From NCBI GenBank assembly GCA_002371315.1, contig DFHL01000033.1, forward strand, positions 1 to 14,455: 14,455 nt of DNA. Reading direction: 5' to 3'. Shown here in pieces: positions 7,301 to 14,432 of the stretch; position 1 is the stretch's first letter; each line of letters begins with the position of its first letter. This DNA comes from Bacteroidales bacterium UBA3724. GTDB taxonomy: Bacteria > Bacteroidota > Bacteroidia > Bacteroidales > P3. Position numbers and translations under genes: made by a program. The notes beneath the pieces were generated by a model. The model was not told the origin of the DNA, did not search any database, and saw only the letters and a program-made list of their open reading frames with translations.

Positions 7301-10249
7301 GAACTTGGCGAGACCTGTATCCCTGGAGCTGGCAACCCGCTTGCAAACGTGAAACTGTTCCAGAGCGTCACACCGGGTTATACCAAGGACGACTACACCA
7401 AGCCCGAGAATGTCAGCAGTCCCTTCACCACGGGAGTCATAGTGAGCAATATGCCCTGGAACCAGGATGTGCTCCTCTCGGCCGTCGACTCTAAAAACGA
7501 ACAGGTGACGCGCAAGTTCAAATTCATTCTCGACCAGCGTATGTCGACCTACGAGTATATGAACAATAGCGGCATCTGGCAGAAGATACCACTGAACATT
7601 TCCTCGTCGTCCACCGACGAGAACGCACTCTATTATTCGTCGAATACTGGCGGTTTCCGTCCGCAGAGCCAACAGCGGTTCCATTTCTACGGTCGCGTGT
7701 TCGAGTATCGTTCCTCGCTGGATCACAATCTGTCGGACTACTACTGTTCGCGCGACACCGCCTACTATACGGGCAATAACTACGTTTCCGTGCGTTTCGC
7801 TCCGAACGCGACCAATAAGGGCATTATGGCTTGGCGTCTGCCGCTTTTCACCGACAACAAGGTGACCACCTTTGTGACCGACAAGAACTACTATCAGGAC
7901 ACCCTCATATACCTCAAAACCGAGGATGCCCCCGAAAACCTCTACAACCAAGTGGTATACACTTGGCCCTACAACGGCGACCCGATGGTGCCGATCGAAG
8001 AACTCTACCGCAGTAACGGCCGTTACCGTGTGCTTATTTACACCTACGCCCACAACCAAATCCTTGACCCCGATGCCATCGACAAATCGGGCCGACAGAT
8101 AAAAGCCTTCCTTGTTGAGTCGGGCTGGGGAGAAACCGCTACTGCCATCGCCTGTGATTATATATACTACGAGGATGGTTTCCAGGGGAGTACACATCCG
8201 TGCATAGAGGTTGTTATGCCCTCCGACTTCAATCCTAGTCGCTACAACGGCCGCAATCTCGCTGTACGCCTGATGCTGGTGAGGAAAAAAGACTACCAGG
8301 CTCAACTCGATGCTCTTAACAACAAAGCCAACGAGCTTATGACTCAGACGAAGTACGAACAGCAGAGCCGCTCCAACCTTGGCGAACTCTACAACACCTA
8401 CCTTAAGACTGCCGTCGATGGCATCGTCTCGGGCAACACCGCCACATCTACATCGCAGGACAGCACCCGTGCTTCGGGTGCATCCACAGGCGAGGGGAAT
8501 GCCAGTGCCAATTTCAACGTACGATTGGCCCAGCTCCAAGAGGCCGTCAAAGAATATATCGGCGACGAAAAAGACACGGCAATGAACTACAGCCGCGTCT
8601 CGCTGGCCTCGGGCTATGTTGCTGCAGTTCGCGCCGGTGATGCAATATACAATCTCTATTTCCGATTCTGCGACAAATACACCAGCTACAAACAAATCCT
8701 CGATAATGTCGATATAGGCTATCTCTTCGATGCATCAGCCTACACCCACGACGGCTCCTCGTCTATGATCTTCTCAGTGAAGAATAAACCGACCACTCCT
8801 GCGCAAATCAATGCCGCACGCTTCGGTTACCTGTTTGAAGAGTATGAACCCGATGACCCCACACAGTATATGACAGGTGTTCGACTGCCACCTATTATGA
8901 ACGCCATAGTTGACTACACTTGGAAAGGTAGCGGTAACGAATTTATTGATCTGTATAATTTCTATGCCCAAAATGTCGTCGCCGTCCAAGGTGCCACAAT
9001 GCGTACATATGCACCTTTGAAGCGCCCCAAAGCTGACTGTAAGGACGGTTATACGCATATTTTCTGTGGTGGAGTCAAGTCTTCCAACTGGTGTGCTTTC
9101 GACGAAGGTGTGTATGGCTATTATCTTAAAGATGCCGCTTCAGTCGGACTGATCCTTTCCAGCAAGGATAATGAATTTATAAATACCGCGTCAGGTGTCC
9201 GTGTATACAGAAACCTTGGCGCTTATGTCGACTATGGCAACGCAAAAGTGTCAGGCGCATATATACCCTATACAATGTTTGAAGACTTCGGACCCAATTG
9301 CGCCCCTCGTTTGTTGAAGTGGAGCAGCATCGACCATAAGGCACGTATAGACTCCTTGCATATGCTTGGGCGGCAGGAAAAATACGTTATGAGCGACTTC
9401 GTCACTACCTATAATCCTGCCGAAACCTATAGCGCCTCCTTCCAGATTACCGACGAGGTGACAGGAACGCTGGTCGACGACATCAAGAAATTCAATAACT
9501 TCTTCCAGGCTCTGTTTGATTGTGGTGTCTATATGCATAGTAGAGGCTACAGCTACAAGGTCGACGAGCTCGCCACGCTCCTCTCCCAGTCCAAACATCT
9601 CAACACCCTTTCGCTCAAAGACTCCCCCTACACCTTCCCCAAGTCAGTATTCGCCAACTGGTGGATGGAAGCTTTCTATGCCAAGTTTAAGGCCAACGAG
9701 GCTACGGGCGAGCAACGCTTCAAGTATTATGACAAAAAACCTTACATCGAGCGTGACCAGATGGTCGATTATCGCGACTACCCTTCTGCTCTCTATTGGC
9801 AGGATTATGTGCTCCATATGGACCGTTTGCCGATGGAACTCAACAAAACTAAAGGCTCCCCCTGGACCACACTCTTCGCATCTAACAGCAAATACAGTAA
9901 CGGCTTCAATAGCCAATGGTTTGTCAACGGCAAGACAGGTGGTATCATACCCTCAATTGCCGAAGGATCCACACCAATGACCCTGAAATTAGCTATCCTG
10001 TATACCGATTTCCGCAACGGATACAAAGTGTTGGGTAAAGCCGCCAACCGCGCCGCCGAGACTGCCACTAACAAGGATGCGCACCCTATGATTGCCACTC
10101 AGATGTACAAACCTGCATCCACCTACTTCAAGTTCAAGACCGATACGGGCAACAAACTCAAGAAAACCATCAACGAGAGCCGAGGACTTAAATTCCGTAC
10201 CTACATAGAGCAAAACGACGACAAACTCGACAACGATTGGTTTGAGTAG
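1352..10249 (+). CDS. Giant exported multidomain protein (2,965 residues), TANFOR-like
   Basis: A single uninterrupted frame. Residues 1-48 form a long signal peptide: basic n-region to about 23, hydrophobic FVIFVMLLTVNVF, ending SLKAQ with probable cleavage after Ala47. Domains in order: 49-200, a beta-rich N-terminal domain; 201-340, 380-565 and 572-710, three FN3-like segments, at least two opening with a Pro-rich strand and having an F-x-W core (LNFRW, FSFDW); about 714-830, a module with KYSGEGFVVW; 1105-1115, a WKGLYIDYFG motif; about 1440-1570, a Gly/aromatic-rich block with DTVFG (1496), YDWWYF (1535) and GFGGG (1560-1564); about 1800-1989, a block with PPIP (1830), a YGMGQAYMML stretch after Cys1901, and GETC ending at Cys1989; about 2314-2415, helices around a Ser/Thr/Gly linker. 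No lipobox and no recognisable T9SS C-terminal sorting domain were seen. I recall similar long Bacteroidota proteins annotated as TANFOR-domain or hypothetical, beside an FN3 protein as here. Function unknown; an envelope or surface structural role is inferred. Confidence 0.85.
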   Translation: MNKYYRFMITSLSDGSARRGFRPFTSFVSTFVIFVMLLTVNVFSLKAQDVIVTAEAKTNIFPSQVNNYVDSPWRYFRIRLQNLSGTTQRVYLTLNIECQYSASGTPFQMQTVDVGRSTRPYIELAPNQIYVIDNRERYDSHFAGRIQTNMSNNTLSMLSRLPEGNYNLCVNVCRWSQNVSQDVSMNQSCLMFTVCYTGSAPELITPIGGMNPQFGYSAVEIAPVMIPQRNLNFRWMGVITNCAQMTRFNYVLKMVKVLPGQNVNDAIKRNSTFLSRECGSRTYCSIDTLRDLNVPFERGATYAVQVIANQRGNTILQLGNDGKSQVMCFTWGQHDTGVPGVATGEGNGTTSGNDATRPGDDKVTVKHYTTFFTDRSEIVDSILPPCIVAPAPDSTQKAALLELQPTQSSNIPNVDRKVVSTYLVDGTPVIDTTVKKIDFKWLHARHDKVRIVNYDVKLYEHMGNLNVTFQRPALKTKRIEGSFNTHYGYSNNNLVSLDDESWTSGLQKGKQYVLVVEAHAGITYTRYDIDVTVYKRQGKEDSTVYDTTRTVNSDAAVITSWLVFQYGIDESLLDKLTPPQFTYPVDRSTAAWDDSTHLEFDREIPEIPYYDDFSFDWKEADGYDVSDTILYDLYIYDCPAKKKMSEILEGKHKWLYKDINNLTLTDSIADSLKVGSTYIARLRVHSTPDSNKYNRLADGWSLPIAFKLVDTTVFSGAFDVTNACFPSDTVGLSRKVITPKVDSLISNRTRLKMGRFDLIVQKGKLTGKKYSGEGFVVWHPMGFGCNIKVHFDSIVINEKYQIISGTARSIETDTNNYIRLNIDGSKWAAGFDMASDQAAQSMDYIAKKIGEKGEDVKTWYERINMGSNALTEMIRSGVEGDFALGTVTTPVRIDNKMFNIKNANFALAVNDFFFSPVTAQINLLAVYGSPRDDLYIPAIATNICIAPNAFATDSNSNIVLFTPRDYEFELADGYTMRFKKPSNFAQVKDGCHMTIKKNKVDFTIDVDLDFGKKGQDGNKLLSVDLKNNGIVDPTKPVMAHFRTTISDWDDWYVKVAMDPFTVVGCEKYTFLPTGRGIIFDHSSKRTPEEVRFPANYVGKGKRDQWKGLYIDYFGIMMPEDVSNTFVDLNGEDDDTPDSTVVYRVGANGENTDTIDYVYPGHRISFTASKLLWDKDGLSVLVSVNDIFKGETRNGGGWYFSLDTVGINIEKSKFKYGKIDGQVKLPLFEGRMKYSCMLGTDSLVFAITPGDSLNLNLFLAKVKLDKKSSYFRINHDYGGHTTVIDKDKVTGTKYTMLSDKSTTRVDLNLSGTIDIDLDRIGVDASLPAIKFENMYMRNFREKDYRQGTKAKVKAYEFGSIDFCIGNWSKASPQKYIGTAPRPVGGDDTPKGDAEGEEMFKGKVGGFEYSVTGINPFYEKLANKDGVYKVGLDVGGKMTLGISEDMSFGASAGFAISCEVNVSDFDVSNWGGQFDSVRFKTDIGPLKVEAAILHTREDTVFGNSWRGMAKVTVMESVTCAMGCGFGSLPKPDGSGNYDWWYFEGAAQLGKTGVPVGPVSINGFGGGFAYNCMPNREFAGARARDMMSKDFVDGMVSKNGCNYKPQYDAWMAKAGISLCLTGNPKTLNADGTLNLRIANGHFSGICLQVNAHMMSSYDEENKEASSSMLDIGAFIDYTRRGEGDWTLTFSACAKSEIDMKSLLKNAAASFVPADLSLPGSCIDKVKGAVPGSLSKYIEPIIDSTVAMAKLDEKEKKLKERDFGASLSMQIPIDLYINKSPDKETEWFFALGRPAYDDRVRFKFEFDLVVLDGMTEWTFYFMTGNHFPDGFALPPIPDEVAEFLGGKYAQRAERGRILPTFKDAGGFAMGVSFAASINFSMILFVEASAYIGFDAAIIDTKGQGCEGYSTIGKNNFYGMGQAYMMLKGKAGLELNLGFWKGRLDLIDAGLGAIVQAGGPNPTWAFGMLRFKCALLGGKIKINTAVDFELGETCIPGAGNPLANVKLFQSVTPGYTKDDYTKPENVSSPFTTGVIVSNMPWNQDVLLSAVDSKNEQVTRKFKFILDQRMSTYEYMNNSGIWQKIPLNISSSSTDENALYYSSNTGGFRPQSQQRFHFYGRVFEYRSSLDHNLSDYYCSRDTAYYTGNNYVSVRFAPNATNKGIMAWRLPLFTDNKVTTFVTDKNYYQDTLIYLKTEDAPENLYNQVVYTWPYNGDPMVPIEELYRSNGRYRVLIYTYAHNQILDPDAIDKSGRQIKAFLVESGWGETATAIACDYIYYEDGFQGSTHPCIEVVMPSDFNPSRYNGRNLAVRLMLVRKKDYQAQLDALNNKANELMTQTKYEQQSRSNLGELYNTYLKTAVDGIVSGNTATSTSQDSTRASGASTGEGNASANFNVRLAQLQEAVKEYIGDEKDTAMNYSRVSLASGYVAAVRAGDAIYNLYFRFCDKYTSYKQILDNVDIGYLFDASAYTHDGSSSMIFSVKNKPTTPAQINAARFGYLFEEYEPDDPTQYMTGVRLPPIMNAIVDYTWKGSGNEFIDLYNFYAQNVVAVQGATMRTYAPLKRPKADCKDGYTHIFCGGVKSSNWCAFDEGVYGYYLKDAASVGLILSSKDNEFINTASGVRVYRNLGAYVDYGNAKVSGAYIPYTMFEDFGPNCAPRLLKWSSIDHKARIDSLHMLGRQEKYVMSDFVTTYNPAETYSASFQITDEVTGTLVDDIKKFNNFFQALFDCGVYMHSRGYSYKVDELATLLSQSKHLNTLSLKDSPYTFPKSVFANWWMEAFYAKFKANEATGEQRFKYYDKKPYIERDQMVDYRDYPSALYWQDYVLHMDRLPMELNKTKGSPWTTLFASNSKYSNGFNSQWFVNGKTGGIIPSIAEGSTPMTLKLAILYTDFRNGYKVLGKAANRAAETATNKDAHPMIATQMYKPASTYFKFKTDTGNKLKKTINESRGLKFRTYIEQNDDKLDNDWFE

Positions 10250-10277
10250 AATTCACCATTCACTAAAAACAAGAACA

Positions 10278-12515
10278 ATGAAACGCATATTTTTTCTTCT
10301 GACAATAATGTTTATCGTTATGCCTCAGGCTTTGAAGGCTCAACAGCAAGATGAGGCAGGACAAGTGATAGTCACCCCCAACGGCGATACCGTCAATCCT
10401 CAAGGCATCAAGTCAGTCCAACTGCTTGCCCGCAGCTATGGCGACAGCATCGTCCTGCGTTGGGCCCCCGAGGACGCAGGCCTATGGATGGCCGCCAACT
10501 CATACGGCTGGAACATATATCGCAGCTCCTCCGACGACAGCGATACGATGTATCACATAAACTCGGATGGCGACACTGTCCATCTCTGGCGTCTAAACGG
10601 TGACACCCCAATCAAACCGATGAGCCTCGACGAGATGAAGCGCCATTTCGACAGCACCGACCTCTACGCCGGCACCGCCGCCCAGGCTCTCTACGGCGTG
10701 ATGACTTACGATGTCAACAAGGCCGACCAGTCCTCCGATATGGATTTCTTAACCCTCGCCTCCAAACAGTATCAGGAACAGACCCAACGCCAGTTTATGG
10801 CTTATCTCGCTGCCGAAATGCGGCCCGACATCGCAAAAGCCCTTGGCCTGATGTGGGTCGACAAAAATGTCAAACGCGGACAGCTCTACGAATACACTAT
10901 TGAATGCCTCGTCCCACAGGAACTTACCGAAGTGTATGGCTCCTCTGTGATGGTACCCTGCAAAAACTTCCGTCCCAAAGAGGATGAGCAAATGCCCGAA
11001 GTCCGCATCACCCAGCTCGACCCCCACAAAGTTGCCCTTCGCTGGGACAAAAACAAACTGTCAGGCTATTTCATTCAACGCAGTAGCGATGGAGGCAGGA
11101 CTTGGGAGAACGTCAACGACCCCAAGACCCCCGTCTGGCCGATGCTGCCCACCCTTGGCACCGCCGAAGCCTTTGGCGACAGCGTCGCTCACTGGATGCA
11201 GGACGAAGTTGTCCATTTCGACTCGCTCGACGCAGCACTTACCTACACTTATCGCGTACAGGCCTTCGACCTCTTCGGCGAACGCCGACCCTGGCGCTCC
11301 AGCCAGCCCTTTAAGCTCATTGATCTCATACCTCCCACCGAACCCGTACTGCTCCTCGTACGTCCCGAAGAAAACACCCGTTGCGTTATCAACTGGACTG
11401 TGATGGCTGACGACCCCGACCTCAAAGGCTTTGTCGTCACCTTCGCCCGCGATCTCGAAGGTCCCTGGAACCGCGTTAGCACACTCCTCGACAAGACCAC
11501 CCGCCAGTACGTTGACCCCGTCGCCTACCAGCGCGGACGTGGCCTCTATCGCATTTTCGCCGTTGACACCGCCGACAACGTCTCCTTCTCCAGTTCGATG
11601 CTCAATTTCATCGAAGACGTCTTCCCTCCCGCAGCCCCTACCGGACTCCAAGGCGTCACTGACGACAGCACAGGCATCGTCTACCTTCGTTGGAATGAGG
11701 CCAAAGATGACGACTTCCTCGCCTACAAAGTCTATTTCGCCAATCAGCGCGACCACGAATTCATCGGCTGCACCGACGGCTACATCTACCAAAACCAGTT
11801 CTACGACACCGTCGACATCTCTTCCCTCACACACGAAATCTTCTACTACGTCATCACCGTCGACAACAACCACAACTATTCCCAGCCTTCCGATACGCTC
11901 CGTATCCTTCTCCCAGACCTCATCCCCCCCGGCCACCCTATCCTCGATGCCATCAGCCAGACCGACGACAGTGTCACTATCTCCTGGCTCCCCAGCGTCT
12001 CCCAAGACGTCAAACACTATTTCATCTACCGCAAATTCCGCGATGCCGCTCAATGGCAAGTCATCTCCACACTCTCACCGCGTGACGTCCAACCCAACGG
12101 CCACATCATCCTCCACGATGCACCAACCCCCAGCGACAAACCCTATACCTGGTGTATCGAAGCCATCGACAGCGCTGGCAACAGCAGTGGCCTCTGCGGA
12201 CAGGCAGTCGCCCAAGTGCTGCCAAATCCCGAAGTCAAAGCCCAGATCAGCCTGCAAGCCCAGAGAAACCGTAACAGCCAAGCCGTAACCCTCTCGTGGA
12301 CCTACACAACCGAGTGGCGGAAAGACTTCTACGGAGTTGTCTACCGCTCCGAGGACGATGGCGAATACTCCCCCATAGGCTCCTTCAAGCGACAAACCTC
12401 CACCTATACCGATGCAACCGCACCAAAGGAGAAAAAGCTCAAATACTACATCCAGTTCCAGCTCGGCGGCGGCAAATACAGTACCCCTTCAAACATAGTG
12501 GAAATAAAGAAATGA
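10278..12515 (+). CDS. Exported fibronectin type III repeat protein (745 residues)
   Basis: The ATG at 10278 is chosen because it begins a compact signal peptide (MKRIFFLLTIMFIVMPQALKA, cleavage after Ala21). An in-frame TTG at 10242 would overlap the previous gene and spoil it. Residues 45-220 hold a divergent FN3-like unit with ARSYGDSIVLRWAPEDAG, extended by a helical insertion. Five further FN3-like units follow at about 239-351, 352-448, 450-545, 550-648 and 650-745. Most open with a Pro-rich linker (LIPPTEP, VFPPAAP, LIPPGHP), have a central Trp strand (ALRW, VINW, YLRW, ISWL, LSWT) and end in a Y-x-V/I strand. FN3 domains mediate protein or glycan contacts and spacing; no catalytic motif was seen. 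It sits 28 bases after the giant gene and its mature N-terminus also follows LKAQ, so the two products probably work together outside the cytoplasm. The coding strand is strikingly C-rich and G-poor. The binding partner is inferred, not shown. Confidence 0.85.
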   Translation: MKRIFFLLTIMFIVMPQALKAQQQDEAGQVIVTPNGDTVNPQGIKSVQLLARSYGDSIVLRWAPEDAGLWMAANSYGWNIYRSSSDDSDTMYHINSDGDTVHLWRLNGDTPIKPMSLDEMKRHFDSTDLYAGTAAQALYGVMTYDVNKADQSSDMDFLTLASKQYQEQTQRQFMAYLAAEMRPDIAKALGLMWVDKNVKRGQLYEYTIECLVPQELTEVYGSSVMVPCKNFRPKEDEQMPEVRITQLDPHKVALRWDKNKLSGYFIQRSSDGGRTWENVNDPKTPVWPMLPTLGTAEAFGDSVAHWMQDEVVHFDSLDAALTYTYRVQAFDLFGERRPWRSSQPFKLIDLIPPTEPVLLLVRPEENTRCVINWTVMADDPDLKGFVVTFARDLEGPWNRVSTLLDKTTRQYVDPVAYQRGRGLYRIFAVDTADNVSFSSSMLNFIEDVFPPAAPTGLQGVTDDSTGIVYLRWNEAKDDDFLAYKVYFANQRDHEFIGCTDGYIYQNQFYDTVDISSLTHEIFYYVITVDNNHNYSQPSDTLRILLPDLIPPGHPILDAISQTDDSVTISWLPSVSQDVKHYFIYRKFRDAAQWQVISTLSPRDVQPNGHIILHDAPTPSDKPYTWCIEAIDSAGNSSGLCGQAVAQVLPNPEVKAQISLQAQRNRNSQAVTLSWTYTTEWRKDFYGVVYRSEDDGEYSPIGSFKRQTSTYTDATAPKEKKLKYYIQFQLGGGKYSTPSNIVEIKK

Positions 12516-12575
12516 CGGACCGTAATTTTAGTTACAAGTGCGAAATTGAAAAATAGAGTGATTATATCCAATAAT

Positions 12576-13547
12576 ATGAGCAACTTGTCTAAATATGCAC
12601 AGTTAGTGCTGTGGACACTCGTGGCTGGAGTGTTCGCTGTCTGTTGCAAAGGCAATACCCCTGAAGTGCAGGAAACAGAGTCAATGGCAATGCAGGATGT
12701 GCGGTTGGCACCAGGAGATTACATAAGTGACAGCCCCGACAACATTGTGGAGTATTTCGAGTCTCTTTGCAGCGAACACGGGGCGGTGGTGGCTGTACAC
12801 TCTAACGACAGGGACGATTCCCTTCAGGTATGGCAGGCCATACGTTTGCTTGACGACTATGCGGCAGGGCGTCGCAAATACTATCCGGCAGAAGAGGTGA
12901 GACGAGCACTGGATGTTTTGGCGTTCGAACTGGGCTATTGGCATAGCCACGGCGATTATTTCAAATTGGACTATGCGGACGACCAGGGTGATTATGAAGA
13001 CACCAACTATGCAGAGATTTTCTTCTTCCGCTTTCTGGAGCAAGCCGTGCGTTTGAGCCCGCAGGTGGATTTCGTCACCGACTTTCATTGCGCCGATGGC
13101 ACTGCCGGCATACTCAACTACCACGAATGGAGCCCCAACCCGCTGTATTCGTTCCTTGTATATCCATCTGATAGTGGCTTGCGCGTGCGTATGATAGGAG
13201 AGGTGGGTGACACTAAAATCGAGAAACTGTTTCACCTCTACGACGAGGATGGGCGCGAATATTACCTCTGCTCAAATAATGGCAGCTTTGATGATGAAGA
13301 TGGCTTTTATGCCCCGTCCTTCCGTCAGTATCTGTTGCAGACCCGCGACGACTTCATTGGCGAAGTCGCTTCATACACAGAATCCGATTTCGTGGATGAT
13401 TATTTCGATGGCACAATCGTGTTCAATCCCAAACAGCTCAGGTGGGATTGCTGCACGCGTAACGGCGACACCTATGTCCGCGTCGAAGGCTCCAAGTCGC
13501 TCATCCTGACCCTTGATGGCACAAATTCCTGCTTCCGCCAAGAATAG
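12576..13547 (+). CDS. Acidic exported protein or lipoprotein of unknown function
   Basis: 323 residues from the ATG at 12576; an upstream in-frame TTG (12546) is less likely because it lengthens the n-region without adding a signal feature. Residues 1-22 are a hydrophobic leader (LVLWTLVAGVFAV) followed by Cys23-Cys24. This could be a relaxed Bacteroidota lipobox, though F-A-V-C is not canonical. The mature part is rich in Asp, Glu and aromatics: DDQGDYEDTNYAEIFFFRFLEQ, a YDEDGREYYLC strand and SFDDEDGFY. The DxDG pieces recall calcium-binding loops, but no complete EF-hand is present. I do not recognise a named family. It starts 60 bases after the FN3 gene on the same strand, so read-through is possible, but its base composition differs sharply from that gene and no strong promoter is visible in the gap. 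It converges on the lipoprotein gene that follows. Confidence 0.65.
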   Translation: MSNLSKYAQLVLWTLVAGVFAVCCKGNTPEVQETESMAMQDVRLAPGDYISDSPDNIVEYFESLCSEHGAVVAVHSNDRDDSLQVWQAIRLLDDYAAGRRKYYPAEEVRRALDVLAFELGYWHSHGDYFKLDYADDQGDYEDTNYAEIFFFRFLEQAVRLSPQVDFVTDFHCADGTAGILNYHEWSPNPLYSFLVYPSDSGLRVRMIGEVGDTKIEKLFHLYDEDGREYYLCSNNGSFDDEDGFYAPSFRQYLLQTRDDFIGEVASYTESDFVDDYFDGTIVFNPKQLRWDCCTRNGDTYVRVEGSKSLILTLDGTNSCFRQE

Positions 13548-13643
13548 TCCTTGCCCTACGGTACAATTTATGAGCTTCGATTATATTCTTGACTTTGGCG
13601 AGTACTGCAATCATCGTGCTCTGTTCTAATCTACTATGCTTCC

Positions 13644-14429
13644 TTATTTCAACCCCTGCCATTCGCCGACGATGGTTTTGCATTGTGTGTAGGTCGACGA
13701 GCAGTTGAAAATCTTGTAGTATTCGCTGTTGTAGGGCTGCAGGACATCGACTGCGCGCTGGAAGGTGTCCCAGCCGTTGGCCAATATGTACAGGTAATAG
13801 ACCGTTCCGCCCGTAAGGGGCGCATCCTTGGTGCCGTTGGGGCTTGAGCACATCTCAACGGTATAGGGCTCGTCGGCAGTATAGGCATTCTTGTTGTCGG
13901 CACCCTTCAAAAGGGCAGCAGCCATATATCGCTGGATATAGGAGTCGTTGGGCGAACTGTACTGCGAAGCGACAAGCTTGGTCTTGAGAATGCGGACCAT
14001 ATCGTCTACCGTGGCCGAGCCGTTGCAGAGCAGGCCCAGGCACTTCTGGCCGACAGCGTTGTCGCGGGCGAACATCTCGATAGCCATCGGAATCATTGCG
14101 GCAGCCCCCTGCGGCGTTTTGCCCAGCAGTTGTGTATAGACAGTCTCGAACTCGGCGTAGTCCGACGGAACATTGCTAAAGATGACGCTGGCTGTGGCTT
14201 TCTTGTGGTTCTTGGCGTTGAAGTCTATCTCGCCGTCGACGGTGTAGACGTGGTCGCCGTAGGTCAGCGTGTTCCCGGTTAGGTTTACTGCTGGGCGGAC
14301 TACCTGCACCGTGCCGGTGTCGCTATCGGCCGTTGTTGATGTGGCCGTGCCGGAATTGCACGACGCAAGGAGCGTAAAACTTAGGCCGAGAATGGCCGAC
14401 AAAAGTCTGGAAAAATGTTTGGTTGTCAT
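13644..14429 (-). CDS. Bacteroidales outer lipoprotein, probable DUF6935-type
   Basis: 261 residues from ATG 14429 to TAA 13646-13644. The N-terminus MTTKHFSRLLSAILG... ends in LLASC with the lipobox Cys at residue 24, so export and lipidation are well supported. A Ser/Thr/Asp-rich linker (25-45) leads into the body. Residues about 85-165 (VPSDYAEFETVYTQLLGKTP, then a helical AAAMIPMAIEMFARD stretch and a VDDMVRILKTKL helix) and the C-terminal part (YTVEM, GGTVYYLYILANGWDTFQR, a final TQC and EWQGLK) match a lipoprotein family I recall from Prevotella and Bacteroides, where it is often listed as DUF6935. I could not verify the family number. It has no known reaction. It faces the preceding gene convergently across a 96-base gap with no clear terminator hairpin. 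Its promoter would lie beyond the window edge. Confidence 0.8.
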   Translation of the reverse strand: MTTKHFSRLLSAILGLSFTLLASCNSGTATSTTADSDTGTVQVVRPAVNLTGNTLTYGDHVYTVDGEIDFNAKNHKKATASVIFSNVPSDYAEFETVYTQLLGKTPQGAAAMIPMAIEMFARDNAVGQKCLGLLCNGSATVDDMVRILKTKLVASQYSSPNDSYIQRYMAAALLKGADNKNAYTADEPYTVEMCSSPNGTKDAPLTGGTVYYLYILANGWDTFQRAVDVLQPYNSEYYKIFNCSSTYTQCKTIVGEWQGLK

Positions 14430-14432
14430 ATG

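Noticed and set aside
10242..10277. TTG start for the FN3 protein
   Set aside because: It would overlap the end of the giant gene and add 12 residues before an ideal signal peptide; ATG 10278 fits better.
11431..12288. 285-codon plus-strand frame of Ser/Thr/Pro-rich sequence
   Set aside because: This is a frame-shifted reading of the C-rich FN3 gene; its low-complexity composition follows from the codon bias.
12516..12545. Possible promoter TAATTTTA before the acidic protein gene
   Set aside because: The last base of the -7 element is wrong and no TTTG lies 17-23 bases upstream, so it does not meet the consensus.
13548..13643. Bidirectional terminator between the convergent genes
   Set aside because: No stem of useful length followed by a T-run was found on either strand.
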